This document shows, one piece after another, positions 21,013 to 31,398 of a stretch of DNA of 64,000 bases; position 1 is the stretch's first letter; each line of letters starts with the position of its first letter. The notes below the pieces were generated by a model. That model searched no databases, was not told the origin of the DNA, and saw only the letters and a list, made by a program, of their open reading frames with translations. A program made the translations under genes and the position numbers. Source of the stretch: Tuctoria greenei. Its lineage: Eukaryota > Streptophyta > Magnoliopsida > Poales > Poaceae. The DNA lies in assembly GCA_036927565.1 (NCBI GenBank), contig JAYESD010000008.1:170276922-170340921 (forward strand). The letters are read 5' to 3'.

Positions 21013-23175
21013 CTAGGACTCCGGAGCTCTCGGGGCGACGGTGAAGCGGTCGACGTCGGCGGTGTCGGAGCTGCTCGAGGTAGACGTCGCCGGAGCTGGT
21101 GCTGGAGCGGGAGGAGCCGGAGGTGCTGACGTGGCTGGAGCTGGAGCTGCTGGAGGGTCCGCTGGAGCTGGAGCTGGTGGTGGAGAAGGCACGGCCGGAA
21201 GAGGCGAGAACTGGAACGGCACCGTCGAAGCCAGCAGTGGAGACATGCTGTAGCTCGGGATCGGCGACGCCGGTGCTGGAACTGAAGCTGGAGCCAGAGG
21301 AGGTGCTGCTGGAGGCTGACTGAGACCGGTGTGCTGTGGCGGAAGGGCTATCCCGGTCTGCTGGTAGAGGTTGGTGATCAACCCCAGGATACCCATCATC
21401 GCCTGCTGGGTCTGCTGCTGCTGGTCCAGTGTCCTCCGGTGCATCTGGTCCACCAGACTCGTGAACCGGTCCGTGTCCTCGCGCCTCTGGCGGGCCATCT
21501 CTAGCTGCATCTCTGTCTGCTGCCTCTGAAGCTCTGCGAGCCGCGCAGCCTGCTCTGCCCTGGCCTGCTCGGCTGCAAGCCGGTCCTGCCGCTGCTGCTC
21601 GACCATCTGCTGGAGCAGTGTGGTGAGCTCGGACGGCTGGGACACCTGAGCCTCTGACACTGGAGGAGGCGTCGGTGGTGCAGCAGTGGAAGCTCCCGCC
21701 TCCGCGTCGTGCTGCCTCGGAGAAGGAGGCGGAGGAGGGAAGTACTCCTCAACACTCTCGTCTGTGTCGCTCTCGGACCAGACGTGCTGCAAGTCTCCAC
21801 CTTGAGCTTCTGCCTCAGCCAGACGCTCACCTTCCTTCTCGAGGTCAGACCAATCCTCCTCAGTCAAGCGGGCCCTGACCTGGCGCTCAACTGGACGGCC
21901 AAGGCGGCGGTCTCCAGGAGCGGACGCATGGTAGTGACCGAAGCGGGTCACGCTCTCGTCAGCGAGTCGAGCCTGTGCTGTATGTCCCTCTGGCACCACC
22001 ATAGAGCAAATATAACTGATCCAGTGCCCGTATGCTAGCTGCCTCATCATGCCCACTCCATCTGTGATTACGTCCTCCATCTCGCAGAGAAGTATGTCTA
22101 TGATATCAAAATCCATCCCGTTCATTATGTAGAACAGGAGGGTCTGCTGGAGGCTCGTGAACCCCTCCAAGTATCCTGACCTCGGCAGGAGCGTGCGGCG
22201 CAAGGCGAGGTGCACAATGCGCGCAGCTGGGGTCAGGAGCGCTGGGACTCTCGGCTGATCTGGAGAGAATGTGGGGCCAAACAAGGACCGGATCTCGTCC
22301 AGCTGTGGTGCTACCCCTCCAGTAAGTGGTCTCCTCGGTGGATCTGCCTGCCCATAGACCTTCTCGTGTATGCTAGTGTCGTGCAGGTCCAAACCAAGGA
22401 TGTGCCCCAAAGTCTGCCTCGTGAGATGGTAGTGCTGACCATTGAACATGAATGCAATGGATCTTCTGCCCTCTGAGATGTACAGGGTCGCGTAGAAGAC
22501 ACGGACCCATTCTTCCACATACGCACTTCTCTCATAGTCCAATAGCTCCACCAAGCCTCTGTATCGCTCAAAGAAGGGGCGGACATCAGTTTCCGCTGCC
22601 ACTGCAAGCTGCCTCCAGTCCAAGTGGTTGTGCTGGAAGAGCTTGTGCCCCCGGCGCTTGTAGGTCTCATAGAGAGACGCCTGGGTGACAGTCCAGAAGC
22701 GGCTGTCAACAAGAAGCTCTCGGGGTTGTGGGAACCACTCCTCAAGAAGAACACTCCACCTGAGCTTCCGGAGTTGCTTCGCCTTCATCTTCCGGTAGTC
22801 CACAAGACGGACTCCTTCACCGACCCGGACGGCCGTGTCCATCTCATGGATGTCCCTCTCAGCCTCCCTGTCCTCACGACGGTCGGCAGCCGTCGGTCTC
22901 GGACGAGGAGCAGCCTCGGCGTGACCTCCTCGAGTCCGGGCTGAACGCCGGCGGACGAGAGGCGCAACCGGCTCCTCTTCGGCGTCGGAGTCGTCGACCA
23001 CGGGAGGCGGCCTTGGACGGGCCTCGCGAATCCTCAATGAACCCCCATGGCCGCGCTCACGCTCCTCGGCGGCGCGAGCGGCCATCAAGGCCTTCTTCTC
23101 ATCCTTCGAAAGTTTCCGCTTTTTCGCGGCGGGCTCCGCGATCGCTTTTCCCTTTCCTTTGCGATCACGACCCAT
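21013..23175 (-). CDS. Sirevirus env-like protein (720 aa, function unknown)
   Basis: An extra gene downstream of pol, the hallmark of Sireviruses, separated from pol by 1.3 kb. The ATG at 23175 gives a very basic N-terminus (MGRDRKGKGKA, KKRKLSKDEKK) that looks like a nuclear localisation signal. Residues about 120-440 form a folded domain (FWTVTQASLYETYKRRGHKL, VEEWVRVFYATLYISEG, LGHILGLDL). This segment resembles the 'putative plant transposon protein' domain found in many plant retroelements (inference). Residues about 495-590 are Gln/Arg/Glu-rich, likely a coiled coil. The last 110 residues are Pro/Ala-rich. No signal peptide and no clear membrane segment are visible, so calling it an envelope protein is not supported by sequence. 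The frame is fully open. Confidence 0.85.
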   Translation of the reverse strand: MGRDRKGKGKAIAEPAAKKRKLSKDEKKALMAARAAEERERGHGGSLRIREARPRPPPVVDDSDAEEEPVAPLVRRRSARTRGGHAEAAPRPRPTAADRREDREAERDIHEMDTAVRVGEGVRLVDYRKMKAKQLRKLRWSVLLEEWFPQPRELLVDSRFWTVTQASLYETYKRRGHKLFQHNHLDWRQLAVAAETDVRPFFERYRGLVELLDYERSAYVEEWVRVFYATLYISEGRRSIAFMFNGQHYHLTRQTLGHILGLDLHDTSIHEKVYGQADPPRRPLTGGVAPQLDEIRSLFGPTFSPDQPRVPALLTPAARIVHLALRRTLLPRSGYLEGFTSLQQTLLFYIMNGMDFDIIDILLCEMEDVITDGVGMMRQLAYGHWISYICSMVVPEGHTAQARLADESVTRFGHYHASAPGDRRLGRPVERQVRARLTEEDWSDLEKEGERLAEAEAQGGDLQHVWSESDTDESVEEYFPPPPPSPRQHDAEAGASTAAPPTPPPVSEAQVSQPSELTTLLQQMVEQQRQDRLAAEQARAEQAARLAELQRQQTEMQLEMARQRREDTDRFTSLVDQMHRRTLDQQQQTQQAMMGILGLITNLYQQTGIALPPQHTGLSQPPAAPPLAPASVPAPASPIPSYSMSPLLASTVPFQFSPLPAVPSPPPAPAPADPPAAPAPATSAPPAPPAPAPAPATSTSSSSDTADVDRFTVAPRAPES

Positions 23176-24491
23176 CTAGGCGACGGAGAGGAAGGGTTAG
23201 CAAAAAGATGACGGGAAACAATGAAGGACGTCGCGCTGCACGGAACAAACCTCGTCGACGAAAAGACACGAGATCGATGAAAGGCGACGAACGGCGACGA
23301 TCGATGGCTCGGGCGAGAAACCCTAGCAGGGAGAACTGCCGGCGGTGGAGGCTGGTGAAGGAGGTGATGTCTGGTGGTGGCGGCGGCGACCAGAGGAGAA
23401 GCGGCGGCAGCGCCCTGGAGAGGCGGCGGCGGCGCCCTGGAGAGGCGGCGGCGGCAGCCGACAGAGGCGACGGCGGCGGCGCGGCCTGGGGAGGTGCGGC
23501 GGCGGCGGTCGGGAGAGAGGCGGCGGCGCCCTTGGGGACGGCGGCGGCGGCTGACCGACGGCGAGGGCGCGAAGGGGGCGATGGAGGCGGCGGTGATCGG
23601 GAAGAGACGAAGAAAACCGGCCGTACGATCATAAATAGGGTCCCGTGACCTAACCGTTACAAACACACCGGATCGACCAATGTGCATTGGTGGCAAGCAT
23701 CGGTCGAACTCAACAGAGAGTTAGTCCAAAAACCCTCGTTGAACACCGGATGATCCGACGTGCACTTCGTCGATCATCGGTCGAATTCTGCAGGGCACCA
23801 GTAGATTGAACATCGGATGCTCCGATGTTTCCTGAAATGAACTCATCGGTCGATTTCTGGATGCTGGCTGAACTGAACTCTGAACTGAAGCACCAACTGA
23901 TCCGATGACTGTTCTGGCCTTAGCATCGGATAATCCGATGACTACAGAAAACCTAAGACTGCCCATATATGTCCTTGGACTTTAAACACACAAAGATAAA
24001 ACGAGTCTTAGGACTTTTTGGGCACCTCCTAACCCTAATAAGGCTTTCCGATATAGTGCCACATATCGGCTAAGCCCTTAAGCAAATAGAGCACACAAAG
24101 AGAATTAGGAGGGAAAAACCACGAAAATGTAGGCCCATGCTTTGTGAGCTAGAGTATGGAAACTTCTATCTCATTAAAGCATGTTCCTTTAGAATTTTGC
24201 TCTTTCCACATCATATGAGTTGAGATATTGCATTTCAAACAAGTCTCCTTCTCATGATGTGGGTTCCCCTTTGTGACAATCTACCGTATGCAATGTCAAA
24301 CAAGATAATGCAAAATATTAGATGAATGCAAGTCTATATGACAGGAATCATGCAAGGCATAAAATAAATCTATCTTGCCAAGTTTAAACCTGCCAAAGGC
24401 TTACTCAGGGAAAACTATTTCTAGCTCGCCCCTATCCTTTGGGAGTTAGGCAAGACCTATATGACATGCAACCTTACATGAACATGGCAAT
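23176..24491 (-). other. Sirevirus pol-env spacer
   Basis: No gene fits here. The first part after pol matches the equivalent spacer of the second Sirevirus (45967-47284). It carries ATCGGATGATCCGATG-like palindromes at about 23745-23945, as the LTRs do. The GC-rich part (23340-23640) is a CGG/GCC-rich repeat that gives long open frames in several registers without family resemblance. It may act as promoter or leader for the env-like gene (inference). Confidence 0.6.
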
Positions 24492-27400
24492 TTACATGAC
24501 GTTAGATGCATCTAGCACATTTAACTCACTTCTAAGCCTAGAAAAAGTTTTCTCATCAAGTGGTTTGGTGAAGATATCCGCCAATTGTTCTTCGGACCTA
24601 ACACCTTGCAAAGAGATTTCTCCCTTAGCCTCATGGTCCCGCAAGAAGTGATGGCGAATATCAATGTGCTTAGTGCGGGAGTGTTGAACGGGGTTTCTAG
24701 CTATCTTAACCGCACTTTCATTGTCACAAAGGAGAGGCACACAACCAAACTTAATTCCAAAGTCCAAGAGGGTTTGCTTCATATATAGGATTTGGGCACA
24801 ACATGCACCGGCCGCTATATACTCCGCCTCCGCGGTGGACAAAGCCACGGAATTTTGCTTCTTGCTCGACCAAGAAACTAGGGAACGCCCAAGTAAGTGG
24901 CAACCCCCGGAGGTACTCTTGCGGTCTACACGGCATCCGGCAAAGTCCGAATCCGAGTAACCTAAGAGATGAAAACTAGCGTTCTTGGGGTACCACAAAC
25001 CTACACTTGGGGTATGCTTGAGATACCGAAGTATCCTAAAGACCGCCTTCTTGTGCGATTCTTTAGGTGCCGCTTGAAAGCGAGCACACAAGCACACACT
25101 AAACATAATATCGGGCCTAGATGCGGTAAGATATAGCAATGAACCAATCATGGAACGGTAATGAGATTGATCAATAGGTTTACCGTCCATGTCCGCGTCG
25201 AGATGACAATTTGTCGCCATTGGAGTGCTTCTTGAGCTACAATCTCCCATCTCAAATTTCTTCAAGAGGTCCTTAGTGTACTTCTCTTGATGGATGAAGG
25301 TCCCCTCTTGAAGTTGCTTGATTTGAAATCCTAGGAAGAAGTTGAGCTCTCCAATCATTGACATCTCGAATTCCCTAGACATCATTTTGCCAAACTCATG
25401 GCTAAGAGCTTTGTTAGTTGAGCCAAAAATAATATCATCGACATAAATTTGACAAAGAAATAAGTCTCTGTCGATGTCCTTGGTGAAGAGTGTAGTGTCC
25501 ACCCTCCCAATCTTGAAACCTTGCATGACGAGGAAGTCCCTTAAGCGCTCGTACCATGCCCTTGGAGCTTGCTTGAGTCCATAGAGTGCTTTGTTTAGCC
25601 TATAGACATGGTTAGGGTTTCTTGGGTCCTCAAACCCGGGAGGTTGCTCAACAAACACAAGTTCATTAATATAGCCATTGAGAAATGCACTCTTAACATC
25701 CATTTGATAAAGCATGATATTATGATGAGAAGCAAAAGCAAGGAGTATGCGGATAGCTTCTAACCGTGCTACCGGGGCGAATGTCTCCCCAAAATCCAAA
25801 CCTTCAACTTGAGCAAATCCCTTCGCCACAAGCCTAGCTTTGTTGCGGACCACCACGCCATTCTCATCTTGCTTGTTGCGGTAGACCCACTTCGTTCCAA
25901 TCACATTCTTGTCCTTGGGTCGCTCCTCCAACACCCAAACTTCATTGCGGGTGAAGTTGTTGAGTTCCTCTTGCATAGCCATCACCCAATTGGAGTCTTG
26001 GAGAGCTTCCTCAATGCTTTTGGGTTCTACACACGACACAAAAGAGTAGTGCTCACAAAAAGATGCAACATGACGTGAACGAGTACTTACTCCCCGTGAA
26101 GGACTTCCAATGATTTGATCCATTGGATGTGCCTTGGAGATGCGCCCATGTCTCATCAACGGTTGTGAGTCACTTGGTGGTGGTGAAGCATCTTGCTCGT
26201 CTTGTGGTTGGACTTCATCTTGGACTTCATCTTCTTCTTGGTGTTGTGTGGCTTGTTGGTCTTGCATAGGCAATGGATCATCTTTGTCTTCTTCTTCATC
26301 CACTTGAGGCGCCATGGAGGTGTTGATGTTCGGACTTGAAGCTCCCCCTTGATCATGGCTCTCCTCAACTTCGGGCTTGATGTCTCCTATGGTCATGTTC
26401 TTCATAGCTTCTCGTAGAGGCTCATCATCTATATCATCATGACCAAAACTCTCCTCTTGGGAGCCATTAGTCTCATCAAACTCAACGTCACAACTTTCTT
26501 CAACTAACCCGGAGGTTTGGTTGAATACTCGATATGCCTTTGAGTTTGACGCATAACCAAGGAAAATACCAACATCGCACCTTCTTTCAAACTTACCAAG
26601 TCTCTTCTTGCGGTAGATGTAGCACTTGCATCCGAAGACCCGGAAGTAGGAGATGTTGGGCTTTCTCCCAATGAGGAGCTCGTAGGGAGTCTTTTGGAGA
26701 AGTCGATGAAGGTAGACTCTATTTGCGGCATGGCATGCCGTGTTGATCGCTTCCGCCCAAAACTTCTCCGACGTCCCATAATCATCAAGCATGGCTCTCG
26801 CGAGGGTGATTAGTGTCTTGTTCTTTCTCTCAACAACACCGTTTTGTTGAGGGGTGTATGTAGCCGAAAATTCGTGCTTGACTCCTTCACGGTCACACCA
26901 CTCCCCAATATTGTAGTTCTTGAACTCGGTGCCGTTGTCACTCCGGACCTTGATGATGGGAAGTTGGAATTCCCGTTGAGCTCGTTTTGCAAAGGTCTTG
27001 AAGACTTCCGGGGTTTCACCCTTGTCACCTAAAAACAAAGTCCAAGCATAGCGAGAGTAATCATCAACAATAACGAGACAATAGAGATTACCGCCAAGGC
27101 TTTGGTAGGTGGACGGTCCGAAGAGGTCCATGTGAAGTAGTTCGAGCGGCTTGGAGGTAGACACCATTGTCTTCATCGGATGGTGCGAAGCCACTTGCTT
27201 CCCGGCTTGACATGCGCTACATAGCTTGTTCTTTTCAAACGTCACGTCCTTTACGCCGGTCACCATCCCTAGCTTGAAGGACTTCTTGAGCTTGCTCATT
27301 CCTATGTGAGCAATCCTCCGATGCCATAGCCACCCCAAACTTGTCTTGGTGAAAAGACAAGTGGTTAGGCTTGCGCTCTTGTTGGAGAAGTCCACCAAAT

Positions 27401-27749
27401 ATAGATGACCATGCCTAAAGCCCTTGAATATTAGCTCTTTGCTAGCTACACTAGACACCACAACACCATCTTTGTCAAATGTGCACGTTAGTCCAAGATC
27501 ACAAAGTTGAGCAATAGAGAGCAAATTAAAGCTAAGAGACTTAACGTAAAGCACATTCGAAATGGACAAGTCATTAGAAATTGCAATTTTACCTAAACCA
27601 ATTACCTTCCCCTTTGAGTTATCACCAAAGGTGACTTGTTCATGATTGCCGGGGTCTTCTATGGAGGTGAACATACCATCATTGCCGGTCATGTGTTGAG
27701 TGCACCCACTATCGAGTACCCAATGTTTTCCTCCGGCTTTGTAGTTCAC
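24492..27749 (-). CDS. Sirevirus pol: protease, integrase, RT, RNase H (intact, 1085 aa)
   Basis: Order protease-integrase-RT-RNase H is diagnostic of Ty1/copia. Visible catalytic features: protease DSG at residues 13-15; integrase zinc finger H143/H148/C177/C180; integrase triad D208, D271, E307 with exactly 35 residues between the last two; RT with D684 in YQMDVKSAF and YVDD at 769-772; RNase H with SDSDFAG (933-938), STAEAEY (971-977) and LCDNESA near 1009. All are present, so the enzyme set looks competent. The frame is directly preceded by a TAG, and its first codon is GTG, so initiation cannot be at a normal ATG here. Expression must use readthrough, frameshift or splicing. Confidence 0.95.
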   Translation of the reverse strand: MNYKAGGKHWVLDSGCTQHMTGNDGMFTSIEDPGNHEQVTFGDNSKGKVIGLGKIAISNDLSISNVLYVKSLSFNLLSIAQLCDLGLTCTFDKDGVVVSSVASKELIFKGFRHGHLYLVDFSNKSASLTTCLFTKTSLGWLWHRRIAHIGMSKLKKSFKLGMVTGVKDVTFEKNKLCSACQAGKQVASHHPMKTMVSTSKPLELLHMDLFGPSTYQSLGGNLYCLVIVDDYSRYAWTLFLGDKGETPEVFKTFAKRAQREFQLPIIKVRSDNGTEFKNYNIGEWCDREGVKHEFSATYTPQQNGVVERKNKTLITLARAMLDDYGTSEKFWAEAINTACHAANRVYLHRLLQKTPYELLIGRKPNISYFRVFGCKCYIYRKKRLGKFERRCDVGIFLGYASNSKAYRVFNQTSGLVEESCDVEFDETNGSQEESFGHDDIDDEPLREAMKNMTIGDIKPEVEESHDQGGASSPNINTSMAPQVDEEEDKDDPLPMQDQQATQHQEEDEVQDEVQPQDEQDASPPPSDSQPLMRHGRISKAHPMDQIIGSPSRGVSTRSRHVASFCEHYSFVSCVEPKSIEEALQDSNWVMAMQEELNNFTRNEVWVLEERPKDKNVIGTKWVYRNKQDENGVVVRNKARLVAKGFAQVEGLDFGETFAPVARLEAIRILLAFASHHNIMLYQMDVKSAFLNGYINELVFVEQPPGFEDPRNPNHVYRLNKALYGLKQAPRAWYERLRDFLVMQGFKIGRVDTTLFTKDIDRDLFLCQIYVDDIIFGSTNKALSHEFGKMMSREFEMSMIGELNFFLGFQIKQLQEGTFIHQEKYTKDLLKKFEMGDCSSRSTPMATNCHLDADMDGKPIDQSHYRSMIGSLLYLTASRPDIMFSVCLCARFQAAPKESHKKAVFRILRYLKHTPSVGLWYPKNASFHLLGYSDSDFAGCRVDRKSTSGGCHLLGRSLVSWSSKKQNSVALSTAEAEYIAAGACCAQILYMKQTLLDFGIKFGCVPLLCDNESAVKIARNPVQHSRTKHIDIRHHFLRDHEAKGEISLQGVRSEEQLADIFTKPLDEKTFSRLRSELNVLDASNVM

Positions 27750-27763
27750 CTACACACATGAAG

Positions 27764-29878
27764 TTAGTTTTTGAGTTTAGGAACCCAAGCCAACTTAGGT
27801 CCTTGTATGTGTGATACAAGTGATTTTGGGACCCAAAGTTGCTTGGGGAGCTTCCTCTTCATGCCCTTGATGTTTTTGCCAATGAACTTCGCCTTCACCT
27901 TTCCACCTACTTTGCTCAATAGATAGTGACAATCATTGAAAGTAGATGAATAGTTAGGAGGTAATTTTGGAGAAGGACGAGTGGGAAGAGGGCACTCCTT
28001 AGTGTGATGTCCGGTGACCTCACAATGTTGGCAATAGGATCCCACTTCCTTGATGAAGCTTGTCCTAAGCTCCGGTGAGGGCACCTTCCATTTGTTGGGC
28101 GTAGGGAAGGTCCCAAGTCCCCTCTTGTTGAAGCCTTTAGCTTGTTGGAAGAGGATCTCCTTGTGCTTGTCCTCTCCCTTGGAAAGTCTAGCCACACTAG
28201 TGCGGAGACTTTCGATCTCGTCCATTAGCTCCTTCTCCCTATTAGCTTTCAATGGCAAAGACTCATGCAAATTGTTAGTGGCATGTGAACTAGCGGGTGT
28301 TTTGCCATCAAGAGTTTCTTTCTTCAAGTTATTCAATTTTAGTTCCATTGCTTCATAGGAAAGACTAAGTGTCTCATGCTCTTGAACTAACTCGTTATGC
28401 TTAGCCAATAGTGCCGAGTTAGCTAAGTCAAGCTCATGGAACTCAAGCTTGATTTGAGCCTTCTCCTCCTCGATTTGCTTGACATGTGACTTGAGCGTTT
28501 CATGCTCATTAAGTATGGTGACATACTTGTCTTGCAAATCGAGGTTGGCACCCTCTAGCTTAGCGCGAGTTAGCTCAAGTGCCTTAACCTTAGCCTTTTC
28601 CCTTTTGATAATGGCATGATATTCATTAATCATAGATGCTAGTTCATCGGGAGAAAGTTCATCATCACTTGAGTCATCACATACCTTTGTGTTACCTTTC
28701 GCCATGAGGCACATAGGCGGTGGAGGAAGGGGTGAGTCATCCTTGTTGACGATAGCGAGGCTTGCCAAGTTTTCTTCCTCATCTTCACTATCATCACTTG
28801 TTTCTTCATCGGTGACCCACTCATTTGCTTCGCACATGAAGACCTTTTGAGGTCCTCTTCTCTTCTTTGGAAAGAGCTTGGTCTTCTTGCCTTTGTCAAG
28901 TTTCTTCTTTCCAAAGGTGCGCTTGGGCTTTGCATCTTCATCATCATCACTCTCTTCTAGCTTGCGATGCTTGCCCTTGTCCTTCCTCTTGTCCGGTCTT
29001 GGACAATCATATGATATGTGGCCTTGATCGCCACAATTGTAGCACGTCTTGTTTTCATCTCTCCTTGGCAAGAAGGCTTTCTTCTTGGGATCAAACGAGT
29101 ATCCCTTCTTGGCAATCTTTGAGTTGAGACGTGAAAACTTCCTCATCATCAATGCAAGCTCATCATCATCATCATCTTCACTTGTAGCTTGTTCTTCCTC
29201 ACTTGAGCTAGGCTCAACCACTTTCTTCTTCTTGGTATGTGTCTTCTTGGTTGAGGCCTTGAGAGCAATGGTCTTTGATGATGATGACTCCTCCATCATT
29301 CCAAGCACACTCATCTCATGAGCATGTATCTCTCCAATGAGCTCCGAAACCTCAATGTTGTCAAGTGACTCCTTTTGGAGCATTGAGTTGATGATGTTGT
29401 ACTTGGGCTTGGGAAGTAGCATGAGGATCTTGCGGTTGATGAGTCCCTTGCCAAGAGAAGCAATGTCAAGAGCATTAATTTCCTCAATGAGTACATTTAA
29501 GCGAGAAAACATTTGATTAACATTCTCATGAGGAAGCATTTTAAAATCATCATACTTGGATTTAAGCAAGTGATATTTGAGCTCTTTGACACGAGAGGAA
29601 CCCTCATGGATCTCAATCAAGCAAGCCCAAATTTCACAAGCTTTCTCCTTACTAGCAATTCTAGCAAATACATCTTGACTAATGCACTCATAAATAGCAT
29701 TCCTAGCCTTAGCATCCCATTTTAGTTGATCACCAATATATTCATGGTTGCCAAACCCCGCATGGGTCGCTTCCCACACTTCGGGAGAAATTGCCTCAAG
29801 GTAAGCGCGCATGCGTGCTTTCCAATAAGCAAAATTCTTGCCCTCGAAGGTAGGAACCGAACCCCCATTCTTGGCCAT
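27764..29878 (-). CDS. Sirevirus gag polyprotein (intact, 704 aa)
   Basis: Structural protein of the virus-like particle. The ATG at 29878 is about 50 bases after the primer site. The N-terminal 190 residues carry the copia-type gag domain (FEGKNFAYWKARMRAYL). Next comes a Lys/Ser/Glu-rich linker, then a CCHC zinc knuckle (CYNCGDQGHISYDCP, near residue 280) for RNA binding. Acidic and basic patches follow, then a long heptad-like Leu/Glu segment (about 430-540) that should form a coiled coil, and a second Cys/His cluster near 615 (CQHCEVTGHHTKECP). The frame has no interruption. It ends with TAA at 27764-27766. The pol frame lies in the -1 register relative to gag and begins 14 bases further on. 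Confidence 0.93.
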   Translation of the reverse strand: MAKNGGSVPTFEGKNFAYWKARMRAYLEAISPEVWEATHAGFGNHEYIGDQLKWDAKARNAIYECISQDVFARIASKEKACEIWACLIEIHEGSSRVKELKYHLLKSKYDDFKMLPHENVNQMFSRLNVLIEEINALDIASLGKGLINRKILMLLPKPKYNIINSMLQKESLDNIEVSELIGEIHAHEMSVLGMMEESSSSKTIALKASTKKTHTKKKKVVEPSSSEEEQATSEDDDDDELALMMRKFSRLNSKIAKKGYSFDPKKKAFLPRRDENKTCYNCGDQGHISYDCPRPDKRKDKGKHRKLEESDDDEDAKPKRTFGKKKLDKGKKTKLFPKKRRGPQKVFMCEANEWVTDEETSDDSEDEEENLASLAIVNKDDSPLPPPPMCLMAKGNTKVCDDSSDDELSPDELASMINEYHAIIKREKAKVKALELTRAKLEGANLDLQDKYVTILNEHETLKSHVKQIEEEKAQIKLEFHELDLANSALLAKHNELVQEHETLSLSYEAMELKLNNLKKETLDGKTPASSHATNNLHESLPLKANREKELMDEIESLRTSVARLSKGEDKHKEILFQQAKGFNKRGLGTFPTPNKWKVPSPELRTSFIKEVGSYCQHCEVTGHHTKECPLPTRPSPKLPPNYSSTFNDCHYLLSKVGGKVKAKFIGKNIKGMKRKLPKQLWVPKSLVSHIQGPKLAWVPKLKN

Positions 29879-29924
29879 TTTTGCTCTCTAGCGGTGAAGC
29901 TAGAATGATCCAATGAGCAACCTT

Positions 29925-29936
29925 GCTCTGATACCA
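29925..29936 (-). promoter_or_regulatory. Primer binding site of the Sirevirus (initiator Met-tRNA)
   Basis: On the minus strand, TTGGTATCAGAGCAAGG follows the 5' LTR by one or two bases. This is the conserved Sirevirus-type primer site. Confidence 0.92.
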
Positions 29937-29938
29937 AT

Positions 29939-31398
29939 TGTAGGGATCGAATGCCCAAGGGGGGGGGGGGTGAATTGGGCTACTTCAAATTTTAAGTCAA
30001 TTTAAAGCTTAAGTGAAATCTAATTCTCTAAGCAAGCCAACAGTGCAATTAAGAGAATTAAGTGCGGAATTGAGAATTGCGTAATCGTAAAGGAGTAGGG
30101 AGGAGGAATGCAAACGCTCGAAGACACGGGGACACGTCGATTTTTCCCGTGGTTCGGTGAGATCACTAGGATCCACCTACGTCCACGTTGTGGCACCCAC
30201 CTAAGGGTATCGCCACTCCCAAGTCACCGAGACGAGGGAATCCACTAACTTCCTCCGTTCGCCATCCTTGGCAAGGTGGAGCTCAAGCCTTGTACAACTT
30301 CGATCCTCCGGGCTTCCACAATGGTCTCGGCAAGCTCCGGAGCGATCTCTTCACTCTCCTCTTGATACAAGGTGAGTGCAATCACCAAGAATGCACTTCC
30401 TCACGGCTCTCCCTACTCTAGAGTCTCCACTCACCCAGAGAGGACGCACACAAGCTTAACTCTAAGAGGAACTAGCCTATATCTTGAGGTGTGAAAGGGT
30501 TACAAGAGTGTGAAAATGAGTATTCTAAGTCTTGGACACTTGGGGAATGTGTAGTGGTGCTCTTGTTGTCCAGCCACCCCGAAATGACTGGTGGGAGGGG
30601 GTTAAATACTCAGCCCAACCGAATTAGCCGTTGGAAAAGTGGGCTGATTACTTTTTCTGTGTACATCGGATGATCCGATGACCCCCTTTTATGAGCATCG
30701 GTCTAATTAGATTAGCTGACGTCATTCTGTCAGAAATGACCGTTATTAGACCGATGCTTCACCTCCTTCATCATCGGAGGATCCGATGAATAGATCTTCA
30801 GTCTGGTTGAGCTGATAATTTGCTTCTGTTGTAATCGACCGATGTGCATCTGCCTTCAACATCGGATGATCCGGTGTTCAGTCCTTCAGAACACTTCAGA
30901 AAATTTGCTTACTGTTGTATTCATCCGATGTTCACTTGATACACATCGGATGATCCCGTGTGTACTTCATTCTGAGGTCTTCTTCTTCTGTTGAGTCCAA
31001 ATCGACCGATGCAGTCATTCTTCAGATCACCGGATGATCCGGTGTGTACAATTTGTTTCCTTCGAATTGAGTTGGACTGATCTTTTGGATTTTGGACTTG
31101 TGACCTCTTGAACACTTGTTTGTATGGCTCTTCTGATGGATATGAAGCTTCTTGTGTTGCCAATTTTGATAAGGTTGCGTCGTTGTACGAGTTCCTCATT
31201 TGTTTCCGATTAACCCCTTAGGTTAGTTCGTTGAGGGGTCTCCTTTTGCATCCAATGAGCAGTAGATGACATTTATGAGTGATTGATCGACGTTTGATTC
31301 ATTGTACATGAAACCTCGCATCCACAAACTCATTAGTGGTAATTAATGGTTGTCATTAATCACCGAAACCGTACCTCGTGGGGGCCTAGATGCTTTCA
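29939..31398 (-). repeat. 5' LTR of the Sirevirus
   Basis: On the minus strand it starts TGAAAGCATC and ends CGATCCCTACA. It is 1460 bp, the same as its partner. A TATTTAA promoter-like box (minus strand) lies near 30603-30609, with an array of CATCGGATGATCCGATG-like palindromes upstream of it (30664-31045). Confidence 0.95.

Larger units (their letters stand above)
19135..31398 (-). mobile_element. Complete Sirevirus (Ty1/copia) with env-like gene, very young
   Basis: A 12,264-bp element inserted in the CACTA TNP2 gene. Target duplication AGCAC lies at 19130-19134 and 31399-31403. LTRs of 1460 bp each flank, in minus-strand order, a primer site, gag (29878-27764), pol (27749-24492), an env-like frame (23175-21013), repeated purine tracts and the 3' LTR. 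All three frames are open over full length. I found a single LTR difference (C at 20543, T at 31347) by reading; even a G run of 12 is the same length in both. This is the layout of Sireviruses, the Ty1/copia genus with an extra gene after pol. It is the best candidate in the window for a recently active element. Confidence 0.96.

Noticed and set aside
21013..23175. A true viral envelope gene
   Set aside because: No signal peptide, fusion segment or membrane anchor is visible. It is kept as 'env-like' only by position in Sireviruses.
23013..23648. Plus-strand Arg/Gly-rich open frame
   Set aside because: It is antisense to the env-like start and the CGG-repeat spacer; composition alone explains it.
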